Positions 4,761 to 5,664 of a DNA stretch of 5,664 bases are shown here, piece by piece. The position numbers and the translations under genes are program-made. Origin of the DNA: Chloroflexota bacterium (GTDB taxonomy: Bacteria > Chloroflexota > Dehalococcoidia > Lucifugimonadales > CATQGZ01); contig JAQBTI010000163.1 of assembly GCA_027624995.1 (NCBI GenBank), forward strand, positions 1 through 5,664. The letters run 5' to 3'. Within the stretch, counting starts at the first letter, position 1. Each line of letters begins with the position of its first letter. The notes beneath the pieces are model-generated. The model saw only the letters and a list, made by a program, of their open reading frames with translations, was not told where the DNA came from and did not search any database.

Positions 4761-5664
4761 CCGGCTCCCGCATGCAGCCCCCGCGTGGACAGTGGCTGTA
4801 CGAGTACATCACCCCGGACCTGGTTCAGGCGGAACGCATCGATCGTGTCCTTCACTCCTCCAAAACGCCGTACCAGGAGGTCATGATCGTCGACTCGCCC
4901 TCCTTTGGGCGCGAGCTTGTCCTCGACGGCAAGACGCAGTCCACGGAGGTCGACGAGTTCGTCTACCACGAGGCCCTGGTACAGCCGCCGATGATCGCTC
5001 ATCCAGACCCACGCACGGTGTTCATAGCTGGCGGTGGAGAGGGGGCCACGGCCCGAGAAGCTCTATCACACCAGAGCGTCGAGCGGGTAGTCATGGTCGA
5101 CCTGGACAGGGAGGTCGTCGAGCTCTGTCGCCGGTATCTGCCGAATCATCACAGGGGAGCCTTCGACGACGAGAGGCTCGAGCTCCACCACGCAGATGCC
5201 TTCGAGTACCTGGAGAAGACTGACGAGAGGTTCGACATCGTCATCGCCGACGTGCCAGACCCCCTGGAAGGCGGGCCGGCTTACATGCTTTACACTCAGG
5301 AGTTCTACCGGCTGGTGCTGGACCGCCTTTCAGACCAGGGCCTCCTGGCCGTGCACGCCGGGCCGACAGGACCCGCTTTCTACGAGCAGTGCTTCTCGGC
5401 GGTAGCGAATACGATCGCCTCCGTCTTTCCGCTGGCGAGAACGTGCGAGGCGTTCGTCCCAGCCTTCGGGTCCACCTGGGGTTTTGCCATCGGCTCGCTC
5501 GGCCCTGACCCCATCTCCCTCGGTCCTGATGAGGTCGACCGCCGAATCGCAGACCGTGTTGGCTCAGACCTTCGCTTCTACGACGGGACGACCCACGTCG
5601 GGATGTTTGCCCTGCCGCGTTACCTGCGGGCGGCTCTCGACGCCGAGAGCCGCGTGATCACGCG
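4757..5664 (+). CDS. speE: Polyamine aminopropyltransferase, thermospermine synthase (ACL5)-like; C-terminus beyond the window
   Basis: An open frame of 302 codons that is still open at the window edge. It transfers the aminopropyl group of decarboxylated SAM to a polyamine. Residues 25-85 form the N-terminal beta domain (YQEV, ELVLDGKTQST, DEFVYHE at 66-72). A Rossmann-type transferase domain follows, with GGGEGATARE (92-101), VDLD (114-117) for the ribose of the donor, HADAFE (145-150), and the catalytic loop IADVPDPLEGGP (163-174) with D165 and D168, then Y176 and Y179. GGGEG-TARE, DP-EGGP-Y-LYT and FVPAF-STWG match plant ACL5 and its bacterial relatives more closely than the DSTDP of typical spermidine synthases. 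The C-terminal part, with DRRIADRV, also matches ACL5. The ATG at 4757 overlaps the speD stop; a second ATG at 4772 is possible, and neither has a strong binding site, as expected for coupling. The actual product (spermidine, thermospermine or other) cannot be fixed from sequence alone. Confidence 0.93.
   Translation, partial: MTGSRMQPPRGQWLYEYITPDLVQAERIDRVLHSSKTPYQEVMIVDSPSFGRELVLDGKTQSTEVDEFVYHEALVQPPMIAHPDPRTVFIAGGGEGATAREALSHQSVERVVMVDLDREVVELCRRYLPNHHRGAFDDERLELHHADAFEYLEKTDERFDIVIADVPDPLEGGPAYMLYTQEFYRLVLDRLSDQGLLAVHAGPTGPAFYEQCFSAVANTIASVFPLARTCEAFVPAFGSTWGFAIGSLGPDPISLGPDEVDRRIADRVGSDLRFYDGTTHVGMFALPRYLRAALDAESRVIT

Noticed and set aside
4792..5405. Plus-strand frames within the speE region
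   Set aside because: They lie in other frames of speE, are Arg/Ser/Pro-rich and lack motifs; the speE frame is unbroken and fully conserved.

Overview
The window is high in G+C, with short intergenic gaps, GTG/TTG starts and strong Shine-Dalgarno sites. The gene set (an AioB-like Rieske protein, a lipoprotein cupredoxin, a bacterial JAMM protease, a PDZ protein and an ACL5-like aminopropyltransferase paired with SpeD) together with short palindromic repeats suggests an environmental bacterium, most likely Chloroflexota (Dehalococcoidia/SAR202-like). That placement is inference from protein flavour, not from a marker gene.

Left part, minus strand (1-1228): a respiratory or periplasmic electron-transfer cluster. 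Read in transcription order it holds a lipoprotein with one type I copper domain (1228-791), a Tat-exported Rieske protein of the arsenite oxidase small-subunit family (684-121), and the first 32 codons of a third gene (97 to the window edge) that ends in a possible second twin-arginine motif. The Rieske frame carries one in-frame TAG at codon 64, although everything on both sides of it is well conserved.

Middle part (1229-2575): a 5'-truncated remnant of what looks like the C-terminal part of a SNF2-type helicase (minus strand), bordered by palindromes at both ends. It is followed by a gene-free stretch with a perfect 23-base palindrome and a second, longer inverted repeat. This looks like a small zone of past rearrangement or repeat insertion.

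Right part, plus strand (2576-5664): a JAMM/MPN metalloprotease with an intact zinc motif and a TTG start; a 163-base gap with a striking long imperfect stem whose loop contains a 9-base direct repeat; an exported or membrane-anchored PDZ protein with a second beta-rich domain; a GNRA-loop hairpin that may end that transcript; then a clear sigma70-type promoter driving speD and speE, which overlap by ATGA. SpeD (S-adenosylmethionine decarboxylase) makes the aminopropyl donor and SpeE transfers it to a polyamine. This SpeE is of the thermospermine synthase (ACL5) type and runs off the right edge.

I do not see a convincing new multi-gene system. The best leads are the interrupted Rieske gene with its atypical downstream neighbour, the structured leader before the PDZ gene, and the ACL5-like polyamine synthase.
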